DNA of 64,000 bases from Pseudomonas marincola (GTDB lineage Bacteria; Pseudomonadota; Gammaproteobacteria; Pseudomonadales; Pseudomonadaceae): NCBI RefSeq assembly GCF_900116605.1, contig NZ_FPBC01000008.1:62001-126000 (forward strand). Direction: 5' to 3'. The notes below the pieces were generated by a model. It was not told the DNA's origin and ran no database searches. It saw only the letters and a list, made by a program, of their open reading frames with translations. The position numbers and the translations under genes are program-made. This document shows positions 8,448 to 17,256 of the stretch, one piece after another. Every line of letters begins with the position of its first letter. Position 1 is the stretch's first letter.

Positions 8448-9056
8448 TTAGCGATTACCTCCGCGATCATCGCCTGGCTCACCGGCCGCATGTAATCCAC
8501 GGTCATCGCCGACTTCTCCTGCGGCGTGCATACCACGGTCATCACCTACATGCATGCCACGGTCGTCACCAACGTGCATGCCGCGATCGTCGCCTAAATG
8601 CATGCCGTGATCGTCACCGGCCTCGCTGTGGTTGCCGTGGTCATCTCCGGCTTCAGAGTGATTTCCATGGTCATCACCGGCTTCATGCCCGGAATGATGA
8701 CCACCACCATCATGGCCACTGTCGTTTCCTCCATGACCTCCGCCACCACTGCCGCTTCCACCGTGACCTCCGCCACCGCTTCCGCCTCCACTGCCGCTTC
8801 CACCGTGGCCTCCGCCACCGCTTCCGCCGCCTCCACTGCCACTTCCTCCGTGGCCTCCGCCACCGCTTCCGCCGCCTCCACTGCCACTTCCTCCGTGACC
8901 TCCGCCACCGCTTCCGCCTCCACTGCCTCCACCGCCGCTACCGCCCTCCTTTGCATAGGCAGTTGAGTAACCAGTCATGCTTAACGGGGCAATGGCTGCC
9001 GCGCCCACCAGCAATGCGCAGGCTGATAGAGCCAATACTTTCTTGTTCAGGTTCAT
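8448..9056 (-). CDS. Secreted Gly/His/Asp-rich repeat protein
   Basis: 202-residue protein of unknown function. Residues 1-35 are a clear Sec signal peptide (MNLNKKVLALSACALLVG..., cleavage after AYA). Residues 38-107 are almost only Gly and Ser, with 15-residue repeats beginning HGGSGSGGGG. Residues 125-150 hold three EAGDDHG-N/M-H units, and residues 155-199 hold GDDRGMHV-type units. About 19 histidines sit at regular spacing together with many DD pairs, which suggests divalent-metal binding, but no known domain is recognised. The frame is open to 9224; ATG 9056 is chosen because GAGGTG lies 6-8 nt upstream and the signal peptide starts there. The gene is monocistronic with its own terminator. 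Confidence 0.75.
   Translation of the reverse strand: MNLNKKVLALSACALLVGAAAIAPLSMTGYSTAYAKEGGSGGGGSGGGSGGGGHGGSGSGGGGSGGGGHGGSGSGGGGSGGGGHGGSGSGGGSGGGGHGGSGSGGGGHGGNDSGHDGGGHHSGHEAGDDHGNHSEAGDDHGNHSEAGDDHGMHLGDDRGMHVGDDRGMHVGDDRGMHAAGEVGDDRGLHAAGEPGDDRGGNR
8457..8684. repeat. Tandem repeats encoding Asp/His-rich segment
   Basis: Two families of short repeats: 30-nt units encoding EAGDDHGNHS, then 24- to 36-nt units encoding GDDRGMHV or GDDRG(M/L)HAAGE(V/P). They encode residues 125-200 of the secreted protein. Confidence 0.8.
8736..8945. repeat. Tandem repeats encoding Gly/Ser-rich segment
   Basis: Degenerate tandem repeats of about 45 nt encode the HGGSGSGGGGSGGGG units (residues 38-107 of the minus-strand protein). 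Units of 15, 15, 14 and 10 residues are seen, a pattern expected from slippage or unequal exchange. Confidence 0.8.
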
Positions 9057-9440
9057 GAATACGCACCTCATTATTGAAGTAACGAGCGCAAGCCAAGCCG
9101 AGGGAGCCTTGAGGCCCCCGGGCTGGTTACTTAAATATTGCAACATTTGCCGCAAACGCACCGGATTTCGACCAGTGGTGGTGAATGCATACCTGACTAA
9201 CGAAGTTTCTGCAGGCCGCGTCAATAATGACCTCAGCGCATACAGCGGGGGATTCGCATTTCGTGAAATATCAAGTTTTAGGCGCAGTTTGCAAAGCCCG
9301 CATCAATACGGCGGATCTAACCTATGAGCGGCATTGTGCCGCAGGCAAAAATGCACTGCTTTGCACTCGGCAAACACGCATAAAGCGTTTAAACCAGAGG
9401 CTGCCAAGCGTTATTCGCCCATAACAAGAAAGGAAAACAT
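9057..9440. other. Divergent intergenic region
   Basis: About 380 bases between the minus-strand repeat protein and the plus-strand SDR. No gene is credible. It must carry both promoters. A small dyad ATTTC-gt-GAAAT lies at 9258-9269. Nothing else stands out. Confidence 0.35.
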
Positions 9441-10274
9441 ATGCGTAACTGGACGTTCGGAACCCCCAAGGTTGCCTATATATCGGGCGGTGGAAGCGGC
9501 ATTGGTTTGAACATCGCCAACGTGCTGCTTGAGGAAGGTTGCAGCGTGGCGCTATTCGATCTCAAGTTCGACGACGAAGTGTTACGACAACTGCGTAAAC
9601 AATGCAGGGCCAGCCAAAAAGTCGAAGTGTACGTGGTGGATATTACCGATCCCCAAGCGGTTGATGCGGCTATGGATGAAGCCGCCCAGACGTTGGGCGC
9701 CGCCGATCTCGCCCTCAATTCGGCCGGTATTCTGCGCACTGGCGTGTTCACTGAAATGCCTTACGAGACGTTCGAACAGGTGGTGCGGATCAACCTGCTG
9801 GGCAGTCGCAACTTTGCCGCCAGCGCACTGCGTCATATGCACAGCGGCAGCCATCTGGTGCTGGTCGCCTCATTAGCCGGGATTGTTGGCACTTACACGC
9901 AAGCGGCTTATGTAGCCTCGAAACACGGCGTAGTTGGTTTGGCTGAAGTGTTGCGCCTTGAGCAGAAACTCAAAGGAATTGATGTCTCGGTTATCTGCCC
10001 AGGCGAAATCTCCACGCCGCTGCTGACCTATGAGCGTGAACACGGCAGCAATGTCACCAAACGGCTCAATGAAATCGCCGGCGTTCTTACGGTTGATGAA
10101 GCCGTGAGCGGCATCATGAAAGGCCTCCGCTCGCGTGAATTCATGATCACCCCGGGGTTTCGGGCAAAAATTCTGCGCGCTGTCGCACGCAAGGCTTCTG
10201 GACTGTTTCGCCGAACAATCGATATAAATCTGGCTAAAGCGATTGCCGAAGATCAGGCCTTAAGCCTTAAATAG
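9441..10274 (+). CDS. Short-chain dehydrogenase/reductase
   Basis: 277-residue classical-type SDR. The dinucleotide-binding glycine motif is SGGGSGIG near residue 13, NSAG is the conserved NAG-type motif near 95, and YVASK supplies the catalytic Tyr and Lys near 158. The C-terminal 50 residues extend beyond the core and include a basic segment (RAKILRAVARKASGLFRR) that might bind membranes. AGGAAA precedes the ATG. The acyl-CoA synthetase gene follows after 81 nt, so the two may act together on a lipid or aromatic acid. The substrate cannot be told. Confidence 0.85.
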   Translation: MRNWTFGTPKVAYISGGGSGIGLNIANVLLEEGCSVALFDLKFDDEVLRQLRKQCRASQKVEVYVVDITDPQAVDAAMDEAAQTLGAADLALNSAGILRTGVFTEMPYETFEQVVRINLLGSRNFAASALRHMHSGSHLVLVASLAGIVGTYTQAAYVASKHGVVGLAEVLRLEQKLKGIDVSVICPGEISTPLLTYEREHGSNVTKRLNEIAGVLTVDEAVSGIMKGLRSREFMITPGFRAKILRAVARKASGLFRRTIDINLAKAIAEDQALSLK

Positions 10275-10355
10275 GGCTTTCGCCGGCGCTGCTACGCAGT
10301 GCCGGAATTCACCAGAAGGCCGGAATCTCGGCTGCGCTTGCCAAGGATTGTGTAC

Positions 10356-12233
10356 ATGGGTGTTTTTCCTCTCCCCGACCTGCATATCTCAACCATCGCG
10401 GACATTCACGCACTGGAACAGACTGCCGTAACCGACTTGGCGCTGCCCAACAGCACCTACGAACTACTGCAAAATGCGGCCGCCACTTACGGCGACAAGG
10501 TCGCATTGCGCTTTCTGCCGAAAGCGACGCTTGATGAACAATCGATCAATCTGAGCTTCCGCCAACTCTTCGCTGGCGTCACCCAGACTGCCAACGCCTT
10601 GCATCAGCTGGGCGTAGACAAACACAGCGTGGTTTCGATGCTGCTGCCGAACCTGCCGCAAACTCATCTGGCCATCTGGGGCGCGGAAGCGGCCGGGATT
10701 TTCAACCCGATCAACCCGCTGCTTGAAGTCGAGCATATTGCCGCCATCATTAATGAAGCGCAGTCAAAAGTGCTGATCACGCTGGCGCCAATGCAAGGCA
10801 GCGATTTGTGGCAAAAAGCTCAGGCCATCAAGCAACTGGCGCCCTGCCTCAGCCATATTCTCACCGTCAACCTCACCCCCAGCGCAGACGGCTCGCAACA
10901 CCTAAGCGACTCGGTGCTCGACTTCGACGCAACGATCAAGGCGCAACCCGCAGACCGGCTTATCAGTGGCCGCCAATTCGCTCCGGACGACATCGCCTCG
11001 TACTTTCATACCGGCGGCACCACTGGCACGCCCAAACTGGCGCCACACACCCACCGCAACGAGCTGGTGTGCTGCTATCAGATGGCCAGCGTGGTTAATC
11101 TGGACGCGCAAAGTAAGTGCCTCTGCGGCCTTCCGCTGTTTCACGTCAACGGTGTGTTCGTCACCGGCCTGGCACCGTGGCTGGTCGGCGCCGAGGTGAT
11201 TCTGGCAACGCCTGCGGGCTACCGCACACCGGCATTGATGGAAAATTTCTGGGCATTGGTCGAGCGCTATCGCGTCTCGTTTTTCAGTTGTGTGCCGACC
11301 ATTCTCAGTGGCCTGCTCGACAAGCCAAGCGAGGGCCATGATTTGTCATCGCTCGATGTCGCCCTCTGCGGCGCAGCGCCGCTGGCAACCGAATTGATGC
11401 GTAAGTTCGAGCGTAAAACCGGTATTGTTCTGCTCGAAGCCTACGGCCAAACCGAAGGCACCTGCGGCAGCACGGTCAACCCTAAACACGGCGAACGCCG
11501 GGTAGGCTCAGTCGGTTTACCCCTGCCCTATCTGAAAATTCGCATTGTAGAAGTCGATGCACAGGGCAAGTGGCTGCGTGATTGCGCGGTCAATGAGCCG
11601 GGCTGCGTAGCCATCTCCGGACCCAATGTTTTCAGTGGCTACAAGCAGGCGCAGCAGAACGAGGGCCAGTGGATTGCCGAAGGCTGGTTCAACACCGGCG
11701 ATCTCGGACGTCTCGACGAAGACGGTTATCTGTGGCTGACCGGCCGCAGCAAAGACTTGATTATTCGCGGCGGCCACAACATTGACCCGCAAATGATCGA
11801 GGAAGCGTTCTACCAGCATCCAGAAGTTGCCGAAGCCGTGGCGATCGGCAAGCCGGACAAGCGGGTTGGCGAGGTGCCGGTTATTTTCCTGCAATTGCAA
11901 AAAGGAGCTGGCGTCAGCCATGACGAGCTGATGCGCCACGCTCAGGCAAGCATTCACGAGAAAGCGGCCGTGCCCAAAGAAATCCATCTAGTTGAGGCCA
12001 TGCCGTTGACCGCCGTCGGCAAAATCTTCAAGCCGCAACTGCGCAATCAACTGATTGAACAGATGGTCACTGATGAGTTGAATGCCCTGCTGCAAACACC
12101 GTTTAAAGTGGCCGCACGGGTCGACAAAAAGTTGGGCCAATGCGTGATTGTTTCGACCACTGCCGAATCTGCTGCCACGGTTAAACAGGCACTGGCCGAC
12201 TACACATTCTGTCTTGAGGTGAATCAGGGCTGA
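10356..12233 (+). CDS. Acyl-CoA synthetase (AMP-forming ligase)
   Basis: 625-residue adenylate-forming enzyme that activates a carboxylic acid with ATP and CoA. Motifs in order: P-loop YFHTGGTTGTPKLAPHTH, adenine motif YGQTEGT, GWFNTGDLGRLDEDGYLWLTGR (hinge), KDLIIRGGHNI, and the C-terminal lysine motif TAVGKIFKPQLR. A further C-terminal extension of about 65 residues follows that lysine. The frame begins at 10299, but ATG 10356 has AAGGA eight nt upstream and is preferred. It follows the SDR gene in the same direction. Chain length or substrate class is not evident; medium/long fatty acids or aryl acids are possible. Confidence 0.88.
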   Translation: MGVFPLPDLHISTIADIHALEQTAVTDLALPNSTYELLQNAAATYGDKVALRFLPKATLDEQSINLSFRQLFAGVTQTANALHQLGVDKHSVVSMLLPNLPQTHLAIWGAEAAGIFNPINPLLEVEHIAAIINEAQSKVLITLAPMQGSDLWQKAQAIKQLAPCLSHILTVNLTPSADGSQHLSDSVLDFDATIKAQPADRLISGRQFAPDDIASYFHTGGTTGTPKLAPHTHRNELVCCYQMASVVNLDAQSKCLCGLPLFHVNGVFVTGLAPWLVGAEVILATPAGYRTPALMENFWALVERYRVSFFSCVPTILSGLLDKPSEGHDLSSLDVALCGAAPLATELMRKFERKTGIVLLEAYGQTEGTCGSTVNPKHGERRVGSVGLPLPYLKIRIVEVDAQGKWLRDCAVNEPGCVAISGPNVFSGYKQAQQNEGQWIAEGWFNTGDLGRLDEDGYLWLTGRSKDLIIRGGHNIDPQMIEEAFYQHPEVAEAVAIGKPDKRVGEVPVIFLQLQKGAGVSHDELMRHAQASIHEKAAVPKEIHLVEAMPLTAVGKIFKPQLRNQLIEQMVTDELNALLQTPFKVAARVDKKLGQCVIVSTTAESAATVKQALADYTFCLEVNQG

Positions 12234-12297
12234 GTTGAAACTCACCGCGCAGGTATTCGCCTGAATACCTGCAAGCGTTGTACGAAAAGGGAGATTT

Positions 12298-13275
12298 ATG
12301 AGCATTCGCAACGAATTTCTGGACTTGCAACGCCGTATTGGCGAGTCGGTACTCGGTCAGGATGATGTAGTGCGTCAAGTATTGCTGGGGCTGTTGGCCA
12401 ACGGCCATGTACTGCTCGAAAGCCTGCCGGGTCTGGCCAAGACGCGCACGGTGAAAGCGCTGGCCGAACACCTCGACACGCGCATGAGCCGCATCCAGTT
12501 CACCCCCGACCTGCTGCCATCGGACATTACCGGCGGCGAAGTCCTGCACAGCAAAGACGGGCAAAACCAGATCCGTTTCGAGCCGGGCCCGCTGTTCGGC
12601 AATATCATCCTCGCCGACGAGATCAACCGTGCACCCGCCAAGGTCCAGGCAGCGTTACTGGAAGCCATGGAAGAACGCCAGATCACCGTGGCGGGTGAAA
12701 GTCACGCCATGCCGGAGTTGTTCATGGTGCTGGCGACGCAGAACCCGATCGAACAGGAAGGCACCTATGCGCTGCCTGAAGCGCAAATGGACCGCTTCCT
12801 GATGAAGGTGCAACTGGATTATCCCTCGGCAGAAAATGAAAGTGAGGTGTTGCGCCTGCTTCGCGCCGAAGAAAAACAGGGCCTCAAGGGCGATCGCCCG
12901 GCGGTGCAGCGGCTGGATCCGGCGCTGGTGTTTAAAGCCCGTCTTGAAATCAGCGAGATCCATGTCGCCGAGAGCATTGACCGCTATCTGATTGACCTGG
13001 TGAACGCCAGCCGCTCTGCCGCCGATTACGACGCCGACCTGGCCCGCTGGATTTCCATTGGCGCCAGCCCCCGTGGCGCGATCAGTCTGGACCGGGTAGC
13101 ACGGGCGCATGCCTGGCTCGAAGGCCAGGACTTCGTTTCCCCGGATGATGTGCGCGCAATCATGCTGCCGGTTCTGCGTCATCGCCTGCAACTGAGCTAC
13201 GACGCAGTGGCTGACGGGGTCAGCGCCGATCAGGTGGTGCAACGTATGCTCGATGTCGTCGCCGTTCCGGCATGA
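12298..13275 (+). CDS. MoxR-family AAA+ ATPase
   Basis: 325-residue MoxR ATPase, inferred to act as a chaperone with VWA-domain partners. Walker A is ESLPGLAKTRTVKAL near residue 40, Walker B is IILADEINRAPAKVQAALLEAMEE near 105, sensor 1 is LATQNPIEQEGTYALPEAQMDRF, and the sensor 2 region is SIGASPRGAISLDR. GGGAG precedes the ATG. It heads the operon moxR-DUF58-DUF4381-VWA-VWA/TPR-BatD. In other bacteria such operons matter for stress tolerance and envelope integrity. Confidence 0.95.
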   Translation: MSIRNEFLDLQRRIGESVLGQDDVVRQVLLGLLANGHVLLESLPGLAKTRTVKALAEHLDTRMSRIQFTPDLLPSDITGGEVLHSKDGQNQIRFEPGPLFGNIILADEINRAPAKVQAALLEAMEERQITVAGESHAMPELFMVLATQNPIEQEGTYALPEAQMDRFLMKVQLDYPSAENESEVLRLLRAEEKQGLKGDRPAVQRLDPALVFKARLEISEIHVAESIDRYLIDLVNASRSAADYDADLARWISIGASPRGAISLDRVARAHAWLEGQDFVSPDDVRAIMLPVLRHRLQLSYDAVADGVSADQVVQRMLDVVAVPA

Positions 13276-13303
13276 GCACCGCCGCCGATAATCAGGATTG
13301 CCC

Positions 13304-14254
13304 ATGACTGCGCCCGCCGATAAAACCGATGGCTTCGTCTACGTGTCGCTCAGCCAATTAATGGCGCTGCAAACGCCTGCACGCGGCCTGAGTTTTGCCG
13401 CCCGGCAACCACGCGCAAGCATCCTCGCAGGCAACCACGCATCGCGCATGCGCGGTCGCGGGCTGAATTTTGATGAACTGCGTCGTTATCAGCCAGGCGA
13501 CGACCTGCGCCACCTCGATTGGCGCGCCTCGCTGCGCACCGGCAAACCCTTTGTGCGTTCATTCAGCGAAGAACGCGACCGGCCGATGCTGGTGGTGGTC
13601 GACCAGCGCATCAACATGTTCTTTGGCTCAAGCCGAAGTTTTAAATCGGCAACAGCGGCGGAACTGGCCGCCCTCGCCGCCTGGATCGCATTTCACAGTG
13701 GCGACCGGGTCGGCGGTCTGGTATTTGACGACCAGCAGATTGAAAGCTTCGCGCCCCTGCGCAGCCGCGCCCGCGTGCAGGCACTCTGCGCGAGTATCTG
13801 CCAGCATAATCAGGCGCTGAATGCGGGCATTGCCGAGGTCGAGCACGACACACAACTCGACACGGTGTTGCAGCGCTGCCTGAATCTGGCCAGTCACGAC
13901 CATACCTTGTGCATCGTCAGCGACTTCGCCGGCGCCACCCCGCGCACATTGCAACTGCTGCGCCAGCTCTCCAGTCACAACGATGTTATTGCCATGCAGG
14001 TATATGACCCAACGGCGCTGGCCTTGCCCGAGAGCGGACGCATACGGGTCACTCAGGGTGAGCTGCAGGTCGAGTTGGCGATTGATAAAAAGCACATTCG
14101 CCAGCCACTCGGCGAGTTTCTCACCGGCCGCCTGCGCGATGTCGCCAAGCTGTTAAGGCGCAGCCAGGTGCCACTGCTGATGATCAGCACCGCTGAAGAT
14201 GCCTTAAGCCAATTACGCCGCGAACTCGGGCGCCTGCATGAGGTGCACCGATGA
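13304..14254 (+). CDS. DUF58 domain-containing protein
   Basis: 316-residue soluble DUF58 protein with a VWA-like C-terminal half. The family motif is clear: FDELRRYQPGDDLRHLDWRA-type sequence around residues 60-78, followed by GKPFVRSFSEERDRPMLVVVD. No membrane segment is seen. A TTG six nt upstream is also in frame, but ATG 13304 is well placed after CAGGA. Second gene of the MoxR/Bat operon; its stop overlaps the next start by 4 nt. Probable client or partner of the MoxR ATPase. Confidence 0.92.
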   Translation: MTAPADKTDGFVYVSLSQLMALQTPARGLSFAARQPRASILAGNHASRMRGRGLNFDELRRYQPGDDLRHLDWRASLRTGKPFVRSFSEERDRPMLVVVDQRINMFFGSSRSFKSATAAELAALAAWIAFHSGDRVGGLVFDDQQIESFAPLRSRARVQALCASICQHNQALNAGIAEVEHDTQLDTVLQRCLNLASHDHTLCIVSDFAGATPRTLQLLRQLSSHNDVIAMQVYDPTALALPESGRIRVTQGELQVELAIDKKHIRQPLGEFLTGRLRDVAKLLRRSQVPLLMISTAEDALSQLRRELGRLHEVHR

Positions 14255-14748
14255 GCAGTGACTCACCCTTGATCAGCCAGCTTATCGAGTTGCCGCTGCC
14301 GGAACCGATCAGCTACATGCCGCAAACCTGGGGTTGGCTGGCACTGCTTGCGCTGATCGGGGCAGTGGCGCTGATTTACGCCTGGAGACGCGTGCAACGC
14401 TGGCGGCGTAATCGCTATCGCCGTGAGGCGCTGCAACAGTGGCAGCAACTCAATCAGCAGGCGCAAAGCAGCGATCCGACTCAGGCCGTTGCGGCCCTGC
14501 GTGAGCTCCCCGAATTGCTCAAACGCACGGCCCTGTCGATGCCCACAAACCCTCCGGTGGCAGAGTTAAGTGGGGCGCGCTGGCAGGCATTTCTGGCCAA
14601 GACTAGCGCCCAACCGCTGCCCGAGAACTTTGCCACGCAACTGGCATTACTGAGCTACGCCCCAGCGGCGAGGCTTGAGCAACTGGACGCGCAGCAACTG
14701 CTCGCGACCAGTCGCCACTGGCTGGAGACGCACAATGTGGCAGTTTGA
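14251..14748 (+). CDS. DUF4381 domain-containing membrane protein
   Basis: 165-residue protein with a single membrane segment at about residues 27-46 (WGWLALLALIGAVALIYAW) followed at once by a strongly basic stretch (RRVQRWRRNRYRR), so the C-terminal domain is cytoplasmic. Size and topology match the DUF4381 proteins found between DUF58 and VWA genes in these operons. It overlaps the upstream gene by 4 nt and the downstream gene by 14 nt, indicating translational coupling. No catalytic motif is seen. Confidence 0.88.
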   Translation: MSSDSPLISQLIELPLPEPISYMPQTWGWLALLALIGAVALIYAWRRVQRWRRNRYRREALQQWQQLNQQAQSSDPTQAVAALRELPELLKRTALSMPTNPPVAELSGARWQAFLAKTSAQPLPENFATQLALLSYAPAARLEQLDAQQLLATSRHWLETHNVAV

Positions 14749-15730
14749 ATACCTCTGGCTGCTGGTGTTGCTGCCATTACCCTGGCTGGTTTATCGCCTG
14801 TTGCCCGCCTATCGCGAAGCCCGCAGTGCCGTGCGCGTGCCTTTTTTCAAGGCCATGCTGCAAGCCATTGGCGCCACGCCAGACGCCCAGAACAATCGAC
14901 ATGACCGCTGGCAATTGCTGCTTAATCTGTTGATCTGGGCGCTGCTTTTACTGGCCGCAGCACGGCCTGTTGAAGTCGAGAAACCCATCGTGCGTCAGCA
15001 ACCGGTGCGCGACATGATGCTCGCCATCGATATTTCGCAGTCCATGGAGACGCGCGACTACCGCGATGAAAACGGCCAGTTGATCGACCGACTGAGTGCG
15101 GTTAAAGCAGTGGTCAAAGGCTTTATCGACAAACGCCAGAATGACCGGATCGGCTTGATCGTGTTCGGCAGCGGTGCCTTTGCTCAGGCGCCAATGACCC
15201 TCGATCACTCAAGCCTGGATATTCTGCTCGACGAAACCGCCATTGGCATGGCCGGGCCCAACACCGCGATTGGCGATGCCATCGGCCTGAGTATCAAGTT
15301 GCTTGACGCCGCCAAAGAGCGCGAAAAAGTGTTGATCCTGCTCACTGATGGCAATGACACCAGCAGCGCTATCGAACCGCAGCATGCCGCCATCATGGCC
15401 AAGAACCATGACATCGTCATCCACACCATCGCCATTGGCGACCCCAAAGCCAGCGGCGAAGACAAGGTGGATCTCACTGCGTTGAAACGCATTGCCCGCA
15501 CCAGCAACGGTCGCTTCTTTCGCGCCGATGACAGCTCGGCGCTGGAACAGGTGTACGCCACACTCGATGCCATGACGCCGCACGATGTTAAAACCCTCAG
15601 CCATCAACCCAAACGTGACTGGTTCTGGCTGCCACTCGGCGCGGCGTTATTGCTGCTGTGCCTTTACCATCTACTGGCAATTGCCGCTGCACGTTTGCCA
15701 CGCATGCATCCGCACAGCAAGGAAAGCTGA
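14735..15730 (+). CDS. VWA domain-containing membrane protein (BatA-like)
   Basis: 331 residues. An N-terminal hydrophobic helix (EYLWLLVLLPLPWLVYRLL) and a second near residue 58-75 are followed by a von Willebrand A domain with an intact metal-ion-dependent adhesion site: DISQS (DxSxS) near residue 93, TNAIGDAIG-type Thr loop near 185 and LTDGND near 207. A C-terminal helix closes the protein (LPLGAALLLLCLYHLLAI). ATG 14735 is chosen over an upstream in-frame ATG because GGAG lies 7-10 nt before it and the N-terminus matches BatA proteins. Its stop overlaps the next start (TGATG). Confidence 0.92.
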   Translation: MWQFEYLWLLVLLPLPWLVYRLLPAYREARSAVRVPFFKAMLQAIGATPDAQNNRHDRWQLLLNLLIWALLLLAAARPVEVEKPIVRQQPVRDMMLAIDISQSMETRDYRDENGQLIDRLSAVKAVVKGFIDKRQNDRIGLIVFGSGAFAQAPMTLDHSSLDILLDETAIGMAGPNTAIGDAIGLSIKLLDAAKEREKVLILLTDGNDTSSAIEPQHAAIMAKNHDIVIHTIAIGDPKASGEDKVDLTALKRIARTSNGRFFRADDSSALEQVYATLDAMTPHDVKTLSHQPKRDWFWLPLGAALLLLCLYHLLAIAAARLPRMHPHSKES

Positions 15731-17256
15731 TGGACATTGACTTGTCTGCCCTGCACTTCATCCGCCCACTCTGGCTTTTGCTGTTGGTGCCCGGGTTGTT
15801 GTTGCCGATTATCTGGCGCAACGGCCAGAGTATGCAGCGCCGGTTGAACGGCAAGATCGCGCCGCACCTGCTCGACTATCTGCTGCTGACACCGCAGGAC
15901 AATCACCGCCTGCGCCCCGTGCATCTGTGCGCCGCGATCTTGATTATCGGCGCCATTGCCGCTGCGGGGCCGACCTGGCAGGAAGACCGCCCAGATTTTG
16001 TCGATAACCACGCGCCGCTGATTCTGGCGCTTGATCTGTCTCCCTCGATGGACAGCCGCGACGTGCCGCCGAGTCGCCTGGAAGCGGCCAAGAACAAACT
16101 GCATGATCTGGTCGAACGCCGTGGCAACGCGCACACCGCGCTGATCGCCTATGCCGGCAGTGCACACATTGTGTTGCCGGCCACCGATGATCCGGCGCTG
16201 TTGAACAGCTTCATTGAGCCCCTGAGCAGTTCGCTGCTGGAGATGCCCGGCAAGAACCTGCTGCAAGTGGTCGAGCAGGCCAAGCGGATTCTTGCCGCCG
16301 AAAAGGCCCCCGGCAGCCTGGTGATTATCAGCGACGGCGCCGACACCTCGCAGCTTGATGCGCTGCAACAGCAACTCAAGGGCAGCCTGTTGCAAGTGTT
16401 GATACTGGCGGTGGGATCTGAGGCGTCCAATTTTGATCGCCCGGGCCTGGAGCAACTGGCGCAGGCGCTGGATGCACCGCTCGGCAGCCTGACCCTGAAT
16501 GATGACGACCTCGACTGGATTGAGCTGCATGCGCAGAAGCACTTCAAGGCTGCCAGCGGCGATGCCAACGAAACACGCTGGAAAGACGCCGGATACTGGT
16601 TGGTGTGGCCACTGTTGCTGATCGCACTGCTGTGCATTCGGCGGGGCTGGAGTATCAGTTGGAGCGCGGCAATCGTACTCGGCATTGGCTTGGCGCAACC
16701 TGCACCGGCGCAAGCGGGTGGCTTCGCGGACGCCTTTTTAACGCCCGACCAGCAAGGCCGCTGGGCCTTTGAGCATGGCCATCTGCCGGCCGCTGCCGCG
16801 CACTTCAAAGATCCTTACTGGAAAGGCATCGCCGCCTATCAGGCGTCTGATTACAAACTGGCCGTGAGCACGTTCAGTACCCTGGATACCGCTCGGGGCC
16901 AGTTCTATCTGGGCAATAGCCAAGTGCGCCTGTTTCAGTTTGCCCCGGCAATTGAGGCCTACAAACGCGCCTTGGCATTGCAGCCGGACTTTGCCGAAGC
17001 CAAGGCCAACCTGAAACTGACCCTGGCCCTGCAGGAAAAGAGCTTTGAAGACGCCGAGAACCTGCCGGGCGATAAAGCTGACGAGTTGAAGTTCGACAAT
17101 ACGAGCGATCGCGGCAAGGAAACCGAATTGAAAGCCGGCAAGGCGATCAGCGATGAGTTGTGGCTGCAGAACCTCAGCACCTCACCGGCGAAATTCCTCA
17201 AGCAAAAATTCTCCATGCAAAATGCAGCCAGAACTGCCGGAGGTACCGCACAATGA
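15730..17256 (+). CDS. VWA and TPR domain-containing membrane protein (BatB/BatC-like)
   Basis: 508 residues. N-terminal membrane helix (LWLLLLVPGLLLPIIW), VWA domain with intact DLSPS (DxSxS) near residue 101 and ISDGADTS near 200, then two hydrophobic segments around residues 290-330, and a C-terminal soluble part with tetratricopeptide-type helices (about 345-440), ending in a charged low-complexity tail. This is a fusion of the BatB VWA module and the BatC TPR module. AGGA precedes the ATG; the start overlaps the previous stop by one base. The VWA face is cytoplasmic or periplasmic depending on helix count, which is uncertain. Confidence 0.9.
   Translation: MDIDLSALHFIRPLWLLLLVPGLLLPIIWRNGQSMQRRLNGKIAPHLLDYLLLTPQDNHRLRPVHLCAAILIIGAIAAAGPTWQEDRPDFVDNHAPLILALDLSPSMDSRDVPPSRLEAAKNKLHDLVERRGNAHTALIAYAGSAHIVLPATDDPALLNSFIEPLSSSLLEMPGKNLLQVVEQAKRILAAEKAPGSLVIISDGADTSQLDALQQQLKGSLLQVLILAVGSEASNFDRPGLEQLAQALDAPLGSLTLNDDDLDWIELHAQKHFKAASGDANETRWKDAGYWLVWPLLLIALLCIRRGWSISWSAAIVLGIGLAQPAPAQAGGFADAFLTPDQQGRWAFEHGHLPAAAAHFKDPYWKGIAAYQASDYKLAVSTFSTLDTARGQFYLGNSQVRLFQFAPAIEAYKRALALQPDFAEAKANLKLTLALQEKSFEDAENLPGDKADELKFDNTSDRGKETELKAGKAISDELWLQNLSTSPAKFLKQKFSMQNAARTAGGTAQ

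Noticed and set aside
8438..9058. Plus-strand open frame with His/Arg repeats opposite the glycine-rich gene
   Set aside because: It is the antisense reading of the tandem repeats; it has no ribosome site, and the minus strand has a signal peptide, ribosome site and terminator.
15664..16713. 349-codon open frame opposite the VWA/TPR gene
   Set aside because: Antisense shadow with Arg/Gln-rich low-information sequence.
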